Shown here one piece after another: positions 19,156-27,924 of a DNA stretch of 64,000 bases (position 1 is the stretch's first letter; every line of letters starts with the position of its first letter). Origin of the DNA: Pseudomonas ovata (GTDB taxonomy: Bacteria; Pseudomonadota; Gammaproteobacteria; Pseudomonadales; Pseudomonadaceae); contig NZ_QFFU01000001.1 in the NCBI RefSeq assembly GCF_003131185.1, positions 186,001-250,000 of the forward strand. The letters run 5' to 3'. The position numbers and the translations under genes are program-made. The notes beneath the pieces were generated by a model. That model did not search any database, was not told the DNA's origin, and was given only the letters and a program-made list of their open reading frames with translations.

Positions 19156-19484
19156 TCGTAGGTGAAATCCACACTGACCCTGGCACTGTCGAGTGGCAGG
19201 GTGACCTGGCAGCCGCTCCAGGGCTGGCCACCGGCATACAGGCCGTTGACCACGAAGAACTCGCGCAACCGGGCCAGCAGCATCAGGATGTCGTGATCGG
19301 TACGGGCATTGGGCGACATGAATGCCTGCAACTCACCCTGCTCGTCCAGGTAGTTGAACTGCAGCCTGGCATGGTCGGCCTCGCGGGAAACCCAGGCATC
19401 CAGATACGCCACACAGGCGCGCTTGGGCACAATGGCCAGCAAGATCTCGCCCAACTCCTGATAAATCGCATCGTCCCTTGTCAT
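19152..19484 (-). CDS. YezG-family (DUF600-like) immunity protein
   Basis: This 110-residue acidic cytoplasmic protein has the pattern of the YezG/DUF600 immunity family. It opens with a helix (AIYQELGEILLAIVPK), continues with beta-strands leading to RLQFNYLDEQGE, then a helix LARLREFF, the WSGC turn and the terminal signature SVDFTYD. In Bacillus such proteins neutralise LXG-type nuclease toxins. No toxin gene is visible next to it, so here it would be an orphan immunity gene. The assignment rests on pattern recognition; a profile search would be decisive. It converges with an unknown gene with a 4-base overlap. Confidence 0.6.
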   Translation of the reverse strand: MTRDDAIYQELGEILLAIVPKRACVAYLDAWVSREADHARLQFNYLDEQGELQAFMSPNARTDHDILMLLARLREFFVVNGLYAGGQPWSGCQVTLPLDSARVSVDFTYD

Positions 19485-19610
19485 GGCTCACCTGATTCAT
19501 TTCGTCGCACGGTCAGAGGCAATGAACGTGCAAAAGTTTCCTGTTTTACCGTATCAATGACCGCAGCGGTGCGTTTGTTGCCGGGATGCACAAGGCAAGC
19601 CTTATTGATT

Positions 19611-19625
19611 TGAGAATCATTACCA
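19611..19625 (+). promoter_or_regulatory. Fur box upstream of the ECF sigma gene
   Basis: TGAGAATCATTACCA matches the 7-1-7 Fur consensus TGATAATnATTATCA with two mismatches. It lies about 35 bases before the sigma factor start, so iron-replete Fur should repress the whole signalling and uptake system. Confidence 0.75.
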
Positions 19626-19659
19626 TTTATCTTGCGCGCTTCTTCAGGGAGAGTGCGCC

Positions 19660-20166
19660 GTGGGCAACGATCATCTCGGGCTTTTGTACGCAGAGCACAA
19701 CAGTTGGCTCAAGGGCTGGCTGTATCGCCGGCTGGGCTGCTGCAGCCAGGCCGCGGACCTGGCGCAAGACACCTTCATGCGGCTGCTGCAAGCACAGCGC
19801 AAAGCCGCGCACCCCCTGAACCTTACACGCCCACGCGCCTATCTGGCGACCGTCGGCCGGCGCCTGGTGTATGACCACCTGCGCCGTCAATCGCTGGAGC
19901 AGGCGTACCTGGACATGCTCGCACTGATGCCCGAGACCCTGGCGCTGTCGCCGCAGGACCTGTGGCAGATGCGCGAGACCCTGTCGGCGCTGGACGCGCT
20001 GCTCGACACCTTCAAGCCCGTCGTGCGCACGGTGTTTCTGCTCGCCCAGCTGGAAGGGCTGAACTACGCGCAGATCGCCCGCCAACTGGAGATTGGCGAG
20101 CGTACGGTCAAGCGGCACATGGCCCAGGCCTTCGAGGCCTGCATCCTGTTCGAGTGGGATCAATGA
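19660..20166 (+). CDS. FecI-type ECF sigma factor
   Basis: This 168-residue extracytoplasmic-function sigma factor drives the TonB receptor gene when the cognate siderophore is present. Region 2 is recognisable in LYAEHNSWLKGWLYRRL and AADLAQDTFMRLLQ, and region 4 in LNYAQIARQLEIGERTVKRH. The start is a GTG at 19660 preceded by AGGGAGA at about 8 bases. A Fur box lies just upstream. The gene overlaps fecR by ATGA, and the receptor gene follows 113 bases after that, which is the standard cell-surface signalling order. Confidence 0.93.
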   Translation: MGNDHLGLLYAEHNSWLKGWLYRRLGCCSQAADLAQDTFMRLLQAQRKAAHPLNLTRPRAYLATVGRRLVYDHLRRQSLEQAYLDMLALMPETLALSPQDLWQMRETLSALDALLDTFKPVVRTVFLLAQLEGLNYAQIARQLEIGERTVKRHMAQAFEACILFEWDQ

Positions 20167-21113
20167 TGGAGGCGCCGATCAGCCGCGACGTCGCCCGGCA
20201 AGCCGCGCACTGGCTGATGCTGATGCACGACGGCCCGCTCAGTGCCAGCCAGCAGCAGGCCTGCGATCGCTGGCGCTGCGCCGAGCCGGAACATGAACGC
20301 GCCTGGCAGCGGGTCCAGCGGGTCCAGCAGCAACTGGGGCTGCTGCCGCCGCCCATGGCCATGGGCACCCTGAATCGCCAGCGACGCCAGGCACTCAAGA
20401 CCTTGCTGGTGCTGGCCGCGGTATTGCCGGCCGGCTACCTGGGCTATCGCTCTGCGCCGTGGCGCGAATGGACCGCTGACTACCGCACCGCCGTGGGCGA
20501 GCGCCGGCAGATCGAACTGGCTGACGGCAGCCTGCTCGACCTCAATACCGACACCGCCGTGGATGTGCATTTCAGCGCGCAACAGCGCTTGATCCGCTTG
20601 CTGCGTGGCGAGTTGCTGATCAAGAGCGGCGCCGACCGTGACAGCCCGGTGCATCGACCCTTGAGTGTCGAAAGCCGGGACGGCCGGATGCAGGCCTTGG
20701 GCACCCGTTTCAGCGTACGCCAGCGTGAGGCGCAAACGCAGTTGGCGGTGTTCGAAGGTCAGGTGCGCGCCAGCCCGAAGCAAGGCGTGCCCAGGGTGGT
20801 CAGCGCCGGCGAACAGGTCCGCTTCAATGCAACCGGCATCGGACCGACGCAGACCGCCATCGAGCAGGACACGCTATGGAGCAAGGGCCGGTTGATCGCC
20901 GACGACATGCCGCTGGAGGATTTTATACGGGAGCTGGGGCGCTACCGTCCCGGCCTGTTGCGCTGCGATCCCTCGATACGCGGATTGCACATCAGCGGCG
21001 GCTTTCAACTGGACAACACCGACGCCATTCTCGCGGCGCTACCGACCACCCTCCCGGTGCAGGTCCTGGCCCGGACGCGCTACTGGGTCACGGTGAAATC
21101 GGCCGGGCCATGA
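20163..21113 (+). CDS. FecR-family anti-sigma factor
   Basis: This 316-residue inner-membrane regulator should hold the adjacent sigma factor and relay the signal from the receptor's STN domain. The N-terminal cytoplasmic DUF4880-like part has the conserved helix AARQAAHWLMLMHDGPLS and WRCAEPEHERAW. One membrane helix follows near residues 80-100 (TLLVLAAVLPAGYLGY). The periplasmic FecR domain contains LADGSLLDLNTDTAV and LLRGELLI, and a DUF4974-like C-terminus follows. The start overlaps the sigma stop codon. Two ATG codons are adjacent (20163 and 20166). Confidence 0.92.
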   Translation: MMEAPISRDVARQAAHWLMLMHDGPLSASQQQACDRWRCAEPEHERAWQRVQRVQQQLGLLPPPMAMGTLNRQRRQALKTLLVLAAVLPAGYLGYRSAPWREWTADYRTAVGERRQIELADGSLLDLNTDTAVDVHFSAQQRLIRLLRGELLIKSGADRDSPVHRPLSVESRDGRMQALGTRFSVRQREAQTQLAVFEGQVRASPKQGVPRVVSAGEQVRFNATGIGPTQTAIEQDTLWSKGRLIADDMPLEDFIRELGRYRPGLLRCDPSIRGLHISGGFQLDNTDAILAALPTTLPVQVLARTRYWVTVKSAGP

Positions 21114-21226
21114 GTGCCATCCGGCCGCGCCTGCGATGGCGGAGCAGCAAAAATAAACTGGCCCCTTTTTTCGGGTCATCAGTCCTTTGATATGAATCTG
21201 CCAACTCTAATCGAAGGACACACTTC

Positions 21227-23689
21227 ATGAGTCACCGCTCGCCTCCATCGCCCCTCGTACCCGGCAAGCGCCGCCTGCTGGCACTGTGTGTGTTCGCCGC
21301 CGCGCTCAATGGCCTGCCTGCTGCCGGCTGGGCGGCGCCGGCCAGCGGTACGCATCCTTACAGCATCCAGGCCACCCGCCTGTCGCAGGCACTGGCGCAG
21401 TTCGCCGCCCAGGCGCAGGTGACGGTGCAGTTCGCCCCGGAGCTGACCCGTGGCCTGTCCTCGAAAGGACTCAACGGCCCGTTCAGCGTGGAACAAGGCC
21501 TGGCCACGTTACTGGCCGGCTCCGGGCTTGAAGCCGTGCGTTTGAGCGAGGGCGTGTATGGGCTGGCCAGGCGGGCCGACGCAAGCGCAGGCGATGCGCT
21601 GACCCTGGGCGCCACGACGGTTTCCGGCACAGCCCTTGAGTCGGCGTGGGGACCGGTCGAGGGCATCGTGGCCAGACGCAGCGCCAGCGGCAGCAAGACC
21701 GACAGCGCGCTGAGCGAAATCCCGCAGACCATCAACGTGGTCACCCGCGACGAAATCACGCTGCGCGGCGCCAGGACCGTGACCGAAGCCCTGCGCTACA
21801 CCCCGGGCATGACCGATGGCGGTTTCTCGGACCGGGTCAAGGTGTTCGACGAGCCCACCTCGCGCGGCTTCTCGCCCACCCCGCTGTACCTCGATGGCCT
21901 GCACCTGCCCTACGGCGGCGGCAGCACCGGCGGCGCCCTGCAGATCGACCCGTACACCCTGGAACGCATCGAGGTGCTCAAGGGCCCGGCCTCGGTGCTG
22001 TACGGCCAGAACCAGCCCGGCGGTATCGTCAATATGGTCAGCAAGCGCCCGACCGCCACACCGCTGCATGAAATCAAGCTGGGCGGTGGCAGCTTTGACC
22101 GCAAGTACGGCGCCTTCGATGTGGCCGGCCCGCTCGACGATCAGGGCCAGTGGTTGTATCGCCTGAACGGCGTGGTCAACGACAGCGGCTCGTCCATCGA
22201 CTATGCCGACCAGAATCGCCTGCTGCTGGCGCCAAGCCTGACCTGGCTTGCCAACGAACGCACCCGCATCACCCTGTTCGCCCAGTACCAGAAAGACCGC
22301 GACACCCCCGAAGCCCAGGGCCTGCCGGCCTACGGCACGCTGTACAGCACGCCCAACGGACGCATCAGCCGCTCGCTGTTCATCGGCGAGCCGGGGGTGA
22401 ACCGCTACGATCGCGAGCAGTTCGTGGTCGGCTATGAAGCGGCCTTCGAACTCAACGACGTCTGGACCCTCAGGCAGAACGCCCGCTACGCCTACGTCGA
22501 CGACCGCTATGTGGCACCGCTGCACGGCTATGCCTTTCCCGCCAACCCGGTCACCGGCCTGAACGACCGCAGCTACCAGACCCGCTACGGAGTGGATTGG
22601 GCGCAGACCAACAAGGTCTACGGCATCGATAACATCGCCCAGGCGAAATTCACCACCGGCGCGCTGGACCACACCGTGTTGCTGGGCCTGGATTACTACC
22701 ACTTCAACTCGCAGTTTCTGGGTCGCTACGACCGCAGCGGCGCAGGCATCGACCTGTACAACCCGGTGTATGGCAGTGCGTTCAACTTCACCGCGCCCTA
22801 TCGCTGGGACAACACCATCCGCCAGACCGGCCTCTATGCCCAGGAACAACTGCGCTGGAACAACTGGTTCCTGAACCTGGGCGGTCGTTATGATTTTGCC
22901 GAGACCGATAACAAGGCGCCGCTGGCCGGCACCCACAGTAACGTCAAGGATGAGCAGTTCACGGGCCGCGCCGGCCTGGGTTATCAGTTCGACAATGGCC
23001 TGACGCCGTACATCAGCTACGCCGAATCGTTCTTGCCGCAGACCGGCACTGACGCCAGTGGCAGCCCGTTCGAGCCTACCAGCGGCAAACAGTACGAAGC
23101 GGGCATCAAGTACGAGCCCCAGGCCATCGACGGGTTTATCCAGCTGTCGGTGTACCAGATCGACCAGGAAAACATGCTCACCACCGACCTGGCCAACCCG
23201 ATGTTCAGCACCCAGAGCGGTGCCGTACGCTCACGCGGCGTAGAGCTGGAAGGCAAGCTCAATGTCACGCAGAACCTGCGCCTGATGGCGGCCGTGTCGC
23301 GCAACCAGAACAAATGGCACAGCAGCAACGACGGCCGTGAAGGCCGGACCGTGGCCTCGCGTCCGCCGCTGACCGCCTCGGCCTGGGTCGACTACCGTTT
23401 CGATGCCAGCCCCCTGGCCGGGCTGGGCGCCGGACTGGGCGTGCGTTATGTGCGTGGCAACTACGGTTCCGACTATGACGACGCCTTCCAGATTCCGTCC
23501 TACACCGTGTATGACGCGATGCTGTCCTACGACCTGGAAAAATCCCCACTGCACGTCAAGGGTGTGGCGCTCAAGCTCAACCTGGAAAACCTGACGGACA
23601 AGAAATACGTCAGCAGCTGCGGCAGCGACCTGGACTGTTATTACGGCCAGAACCGCACGTTGACAGCGGACGTCACCTACAACTGGTGA
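21227..23689 (+). CDS. TonB-dependent siderophore receptor with STN domain
   Basis: This 820-residue outer-membrane transducer is the receptor of the adjacent FecI/FecR pair. Signal peptide about residues 1-37, STN domain about 45-115 (YSIQATRLSQALAQFAAQAQ), plug about 145-270 (EIPQTINVVTRDE, GPASVLYGQNQPGG) and a barrel ending in aromatic YNW. The plug and length resemble ferric-hydroxamate (ferrioxamine or ferrichrome) receptors more than pyoverdine receptors, but that is a weak inference. AAGGA precedes the ATG. It should be induced by its siderophore through the neighbouring sigma factor and repressed indirectly by Fur. Confidence 0.92.
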   Translation: MSHRSPPSPLVPGKRRLLALCVFAAALNGLPAAGWAAPASGTHPYSIQATRLSQALAQFAAQAQVTVQFAPELTRGLSSKGLNGPFSVEQGLATLLAGSGLEAVRLSEGVYGLARRADASAGDALTLGATTVSGTALESAWGPVEGIVARRSASGSKTDSALSEIPQTINVVTRDEITLRGARTVTEALRYTPGMTDGGFSDRVKVFDEPTSRGFSPTPLYLDGLHLPYGGGSTGGALQIDPYTLERIEVLKGPASVLYGQNQPGGIVNMVSKRPTATPLHEIKLGGGSFDRKYGAFDVAGPLDDQGQWLYRLNGVVNDSGSSIDYADQNRLLLAPSLTWLANERTRITLFAQYQKDRDTPEAQGLPAYGTLYSTPNGRISRSLFIGEPGVNRYDREQFVVGYEAAFELNDVWTLRQNARYAYVDDRYVAPLHGYAFPANPVTGLNDRSYQTRYGVDWAQTNKVYGIDNIAQAKFTTGALDHTVLLGLDYYHFNSQFLGRYDRSGAGIDLYNPVYGSAFNFTAPYRWDNTIRQTGLYAQEQLRWNNWFLNLGGRYDFAETDNKAPLAGTHSNVKDEQFTGRAGLGYQFDNGLTPYISYAESFLPQTGTDASGSPFEPTSGKQYEAGIKYEPQAIDGFIQLSVYQIDQENMLTTDLANPMFSTQSGAVRSRGVELEGKLNVTQNLRLMAAVSRNQNKWHSSNDGREGRTVASRPPLTASAWVDYRFDASPLAGLGAGLGVRYVRGNYGSDYDDAFQIPSYTVYDAMLSYDLEKSPLHVKGVALKLNLENLTDKKYVSSCGSDLDCYYGQNRTLTADVTYNW

Positions 23690-24098
23690 TGGCATGAGTC
23701 CGACGTCCCCCGCAGGAACGCGGGGGCGGCCATCCGTCTTGCCCGCGACCGGCTGCGCAGCAGTCGTAAAATTGCAGCGTTTCATCAATTTTGTGGCCGC
23801 TTCGCGCCCAGTCGCGGGCAAGCGCGCTCCTACAGGTGTGAATTTTATAGCCAATAAAATCAATAAGTTATTTTATGTTCGATGAGAGCGCTTTCGCGCA
23901 GCAGACATGGACCCGGTGTAGGAGCGCGCTTGTCCCGCGACCGGCTGCGCAGCAGTCGTAAAATTGCAGTGTTTCACAGATTTCTGCGAGCGCTTCGCAC
24001 TCGGTCGCGGTGGTCCGGCATACCGGCAAGCGCGCGCCCACCAGGCATGCGTCAAGTCCGGTCCGGTTCGGGCATGCGTCAAGTCAAGCCAGGTCCGG
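23690..24098. repeat. REPIN pair with IHF-site spacer plus degenerate sequence
   Basis: No gene is visible in these 409 bases. A CCCCCGC/GCGGGGG hairpin at 23707-23726 may end the receptor transcript. A REPIN with a truncated left arm follows (about 23738-23834). The 82-bp AT-rich spacer (23835-23916) contains AATCAATAAGTTA, a perfect IHF consensus, at 23858-23870. A second REPIN begins at 23917; its right arm is broken by about 14 extra bases near 24010 and it ends near 24040. The sequence GGCATGCGTCAAGTC then occurs twice (24044-24058 and 24071-24085). The same units recur at 28018-28513. Confidence 0.8.
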
Positions 24099-25370
24099 TC
24101 ACTCGGCCAGCCGGGCCACACACTCGCGCAGGCGTTGCTTGTCGTGCGCCAGGGTCATGGCTGATTCGGCCCGCGCGCAGATCAGTTCGATGTGCTGGTC
24201 ACACAGCGCCTTGAAACAGCCGGGCTGCATCTGGCGCAGGCTGGCCAGCGCCTTGACCAGCCGCAGGTTGATCTCGATCAGGCTGGCACCGTCACGGGCA
24301 ATGGGTGAGAAAAAGTCCTCGAAATAATCACTGGCTTGCAGGCAGCGCAGGTACACCCGGGTGCATGCCGGAGGGGCCTGTGTTGCGGCCGCAGGCTTGC
24401 CCAGTGCGGCAAAGACCCGCACGCCACGGGTGATCACATCAATGGCGGTGCCGGGGTCATTGACGGCCGGTGACAAGGCCCGCGAGGCAATCTCCGACAG
24501 CACCGACACGCCAAAGCGCGGGTCGTGCTCGAAGGTGCGGCGCAGGCCGATGGTCAGCGACGCCAGGAGGGCCTCGATGAGCCGATCAGTCTGCTGCGCT
24601 GAAGCGGGCTCCTGAAACGCGAGCTGTGCGATCGCGGTGCCTTCATGCACGAAGTCGCCGGGCACGACCTCCAGGAAAATCTGCAGGCAATATGTGTCGG
24701 CCAGCCCTTCCAGCGCCTGCACGTCGATGTGTTGCACATAGCCAATCGCCTGGCTGCCAATGACCTGCGTATCGGCCCTGGCCAGCCCGGCCGGGTAGGC
24801 ACAGGCGCCCAGGCAAGGGCGTTCGGCGCGATCGCGGACCGCCTTGAGGGTGGCCGCTTCGACCCGGTCGATCGTCTCTCCTACCCGCCCCAGCCGCGAC
24901 AGATGATCGATCCAGCGCAGCAGTGTGTAGACGATCAGGATCACCACCACCAGGGTCACGGCAAACAGCACGACCCGGCCTTGCGAGCCATAGGCGCCGG
25001 TGCTCAGGGCGATGATGCCCACCAGGCTGAACAGGAACGAACCAATGAAGGTGGCCAGCGCATTCTGGGTCGTGCTGTCCTCCATCAGCAGCGTCGTGGC
25101 ACGCGGGGTAACACTGCTGCTGGCCGCGCTGTAGGCGGCGACCATGGTGCTCAGCGAAAACGTGGTGACCGCCAGCATGCTCGACGCAATGATGCCCAGA
25201 ATCTTGTCGACCGCGTCGGCACCGATCTTTGCCGACAGGGTGATCGGCACATAATCCTTCAGGATCATGGCCATCAGCGCGGTGACTACGCCCAGCAAGG
25301 AGAACAGGCTGGCCCGGAACCACAGCCGCTTGGTCGATTGCGTCAACAGCCACTGCCAGCGTGCCACCAT
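24099..25370 (-). CDS. DUF2254 family membrane protein
   Basis: This 423-residue protein has four N-terminal membrane helices (about residues 15-40, 55-85, 105-130 and 135-160) and a large C-terminal soluble part, the usual DUF2254 layout. It shows characteristic stretches such as LASFSLSTM-like AVTTFSLSTMVAAY, SSVTPRATTLLMED and DPGTAIDVITRGVR. The start at 25370 (MVARWQWLL) was chosen because AAGGA lies 9 bases upstream and it opens into the first helix; the frame continues further. Function of the family is unknown to me. It is divergent from the DUF4303/HEAT gene and has REPIN repeats after its stop. Confidence 0.85.
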   Translation of the reverse strand: MVARWQWLLTQSTKRLWFRASLFSLLGVVTALMAMILKDYVPITLSAKIGADAVDKILGIIASSMLAVTTFSLSTMVAAYSAASSSVTPRATTLLMEDSTTQNALATFIGSFLFSLVGIIALSTGAYGSQGRVVLFAVTLVVVILIVYTLLRWIDHLSRLGRVGETIDRVEAATLKAVRDRAERPCLGACAYPAGLARADTQVIGSQAIGYVQHIDVQALEGLADTYCLQIFLEVVPGDFVHEGTAIAQLAFQEPASAQQTDRLIEALLASLTIGLRRTFEHDPRFGVSVLSEIASRALSPAVNDPGTAIDVITRGVRVFAALGKPAAATQAPPACTRVYLRCLQASDYFEDFFSPIARDGASLIEINLRLVKALASLRQMQPGCFKALCDQHIELICARAESAMTLAHDKQRLRECVARLAE

Positions 25371-25509
25371 GTTCGACTGTCCTTGCATCCGTATTGATCG
25401 GTTGGCCTGAGGCTCAGGCATGACTGATTGATCGACGCATGCGCCCAAGGTTCAGTACGGCCCCGGTGTTGCTATGATCCTGCGCTGCGATCATCGACAA
25501 GGACCTTCC

Positions 25510-26796
25510 ATGAGCACCTATCACGACCGGGCCATGAACTGGCAAGCCTTTGAGCAGCACATGTTCGACTCGGCCCGCCAGGCACTGCACGCGCACCTCG
25601 ACCAGGCCGGGGCACCGTTGTATGCGGCCGCTTTTCATGGCAGTTACCGTGAAGAGGAAGCGGTGCTGTCGCTGCCCTCCCTGGCCTTCAACAGCCTGCA
25701 GGCCCTGGACGAAGACTTTGCCGACGAGACGGATCAAAGCTTCAGCTCGGTGAAATGGAACCCGGCGGACTGGCGCCACGACCTGGACACCGAATACGCC
25801 ACACCGGCGCTGCTGGCGCTGGATGAGACCCTGCAAGCCTTTGCCAATCGCGCCGGCCCGCGCCAGTGGCGCCACGCCGAGCGCCGCTTTATGGTCAGTG
25901 TGGCGCGGGCCGCCCGGGCGCTGGGGGCGCACTTTGCCGGACATCCCGGGGTGACGGCCGATTTCGTGGTGATCTTTCACGATTTCGACGGCGATATCGG
26001 ATTGGCCCGGCGCAGCATCAGTCGCCAGCAGTTCGAATCCCTGTTTCCGGTAGAGCTGGCCATCGAGACCACCTTGAAAGCCGTGGCCACACAATCGGAG
26101 GCCGAGCAGGCGGCATTTTACCTTGGGCGCCTGCACCGCGTTGATGGCGTGTCCGGCGAAGTCGCCGAACCCTGGCTGATCGCCCACGGCGCCGCCGCGC
26201 AGCAGGGCCTGATCGAGCAATTGATGCATCGCAAGGACGCCACGCCTGCCGCCCGCATTCTGGGCCTGGCGGGACGTGCCGACCCGGTCGTGATTGACGC
26301 TTTGCGCCAGCAGGCCTTGCGCACCCGGCAGGCGCCCCTGCGTAACTGGTGCGCCAGCGCCCTGGGTTACCTGGGTGATTTCGACTGGCTGATCGAGCAG
26401 GCCCAGGAGGTTGCCGTCAGCGGCTTCTGCGCCCCTTTCGACAGCTTTCGCCGCAAGGGCGCCCGCCGCCCGGTGCTTGATTACGCGCCGCTGCAGCGCT
26501 TGCTGGAACAGCGCCCGGAATGGACGGCAATGATCGAAGACACTCTGGGCGAACAAAACGGCGGCATGGACGGCACTCCTGCCGATGTCAGCGAAGCGCT
26601 GCGTGGCCTGGGCGTGTCGCAGGTTGCGATCCGTCGGCATGCGGTGGAGGCCTTGAATCATCGTGACCTTGAAGAGGCGGATTGGCAGCGCGCCGTGCAG
26701 GGTTTGCGGGCCGCACAGGCCGATGAAGATGAGCAGGTGCGCGAGCGGGCTGACAGCGGCCTGGCAGCGATGACCGTCAGGCCGCTGCCAGGCTGA
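25510..26796 (+). CDS. DUF4303-like protein with HEAT-type repeats
   Basis: This 428-residue cytoplasmic protein reads as two parts. Residues about 1-170 resemble DUF4303 (AFEQHMFDSARQALHAHL, AAFHGSYREEEAVLS, FVVIFHDFDGD). Residues about 190-425 are helical and repeat-like (AAARILGLAGRADPVVIDAL-type units, IRRHAVEALNHRDLEEADW), as in HEAT or armadillo solenoids. DUF4303 proteins are often found near polymorphic-toxin immunity genes. The ATG at 25510 follows AAGGA at 7 bases. It is an isolated gene. I cannot assign a function; the DUF4303 match should be tested by profile. Confidence 0.65.
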   Translation: MSTYHDRAMNWQAFEQHMFDSARQALHAHLDQAGAPLYAAAFHGSYREEEAVLSLPSLAFNSLQALDEDFADETDQSFSSVKWNPADWRHDLDTEYATPALLALDETLQAFANRAGPRQWRHAERRFMVSVARAARALGAHFAGHPGVTADFVVIFHDFDGDIGLARRSISRQQFESLFPVELAIETTLKAVATQSEAEQAAFYLGRLHRVDGVSGEVAEPWLIAHGAAAQQGLIEQLMHRKDATPAARILGLAGRADPVVIDALRQQALRTRQAPLRNWCASALGYLGDFDWLIEQAQEVAVSGFCAPFDSFRRKGARRPVLDYAPLQRLLEQRPEWTAMIEDTLGEQNGGMDGTPADVSEALRGLGVSQVAIRRHAVEALNHRDLEEADWQRAVQGLRAAQADEDEQVRERADSGLAAMTVRPLPG

Positions 26797-26886
26797 AAAT
26801 ACCTCCCCACAGGCCAGGCGGCTGGGATAGGATGCCGGGCCATCCGCATCGCCCGCTCACTGATCCGCCGCCCCTGGGGGAATTGC

Positions 26887-27924
26887 TTGTCTGAAAAACG
26901 GCCACTCCTGCAACGCGTCTTCGCGTTTGCGGCCTTGCTGCGCAACTGCGTATGGCTCGCCTACACCGCCAGCCTGGGGATCTTCGGCGCCAGCCTGTAT
27001 GCACGCCTGCACCTGATGGACGACCTGCCGGTCGGCTTTCCTTTCCTGACATTTTTTCCGGCGGTCATTCTCACTGCCTTCTTCTGCGGCACCCGCCCGG
27101 GCATTCTGTGCGCGGTGTTGTCGGGGGTTGCCTCATGGGCCTGGTTCATCTCACCGGGCAAGCCATTCTCCACCAGTGGCAGCGACCTGCTGGCGCTGGC
27201 GTTTTATGCCTTTATCGTGGCCGTGGACATTGCCCTGATCCACTACATGCAGCGCAGCAGCACGCGCCTGCGCCGCGACAAACAGGTCATTGGCCAGCTT
27301 TATGAGCAACAGAACTTCATGTTTACCGAGCTGCAGCACCGGGTGGCCAATAACATGCAGTTCATTTCCAGCATCCTGTATGTCGGCCGCCAGAAGGTGC
27401 AACGTGGTGCCGACGCCCTTGCGGTGCTGGGCGATGCGCAAGAGCGCCTGCAGATCATTTCGCGCATCCACCGCCGCCTGTACGACCCCAGCCGCGCCGA
27501 CCTGCCGGCCTCGGCGTGCCTGGCCGAACTGTGCCAGGACCTGCTCAGCGTCAGCGGCCAGAACGCTGTCCGGTGCATTGTCGAGCCCGGCGATGTGCGC
27601 CTGGACCTGACCCGCCTGACCACCTTGTCGATGCTGGTCGCAGAGCTGGTGACCAATGCCCTCAAGCACGCCTTTGCGCCCAACCAGCCGGGCACCATTC
27701 GTGTGTCACTGGAACGCCTGCCGCTCGACACCCTGCGTCTGCGCGTGGCCGACGATGGCCGTGGCTTTGCCGGCCCCGAACCCTCGGCCGGACGGCACAG
27801 CCTGGGCCTGAAGATCATTGGCAGCTTTGCTGCGCAGCTGGGTGCGACGCCAGTCTGGCGCAACGACAATGGCACGGTGGTGGAGCTGGTGCTGCCGGCC
27901 AGGGTCGATGGGCCATCGCTTTAG
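26887..27924 (+). CDS. Membrane sensor histidine kinase, HWE/HisKA_2 type
   Basis: This is a 345-residue orphan sensor kinase. Three or four N-terminal membrane helices (about residues 15-120) resemble the DUF4118/KdpD-type membrane module. The dimerisation box FTELQHRVANNMQFISSIL has the phospho-accepting His in the HisKA_2/HWE form. The ATPase domain shows LVAELVTNALKHAF, VADDGRGF and SLGLKIIGSF. No receiver or regulator gene is adjacent. The start is a TTG at 26887 with GGGGGA about 6 bases upstream; no closer ATG fits. It lies between the DUF4303 gene and a REPIN array. Confidence 0.85.
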   Translation: MSEKRPLLQRVFAFAALLRNCVWLAYTASLGIFGASLYARLHLMDDLPVGFPFLTFFPAVILTAFFCGTRPGILCAVLSGVASWAWFISPGKPFSTSGSDLLALAFYAFIVAVDIALIHYMQRSSTRLRRDKQVIGQLYEQQNFMFTELQHRVANNMQFISSILYVGRQKVQRGADALAVLGDAQERLQIISRIHRRLYDPSRADLPASACLAELCQDLLSVSGQNAVRCIVEPGDVRLDLTRLTTLSMLVAELVTNALKHAFAPNQPGTIRVSLERLPLDTLRLRVADDGRGFAGPEPSAGRHSLGLKIIGSFAAQLGATPVWRNDNGTVVELVLPARVDGPSL

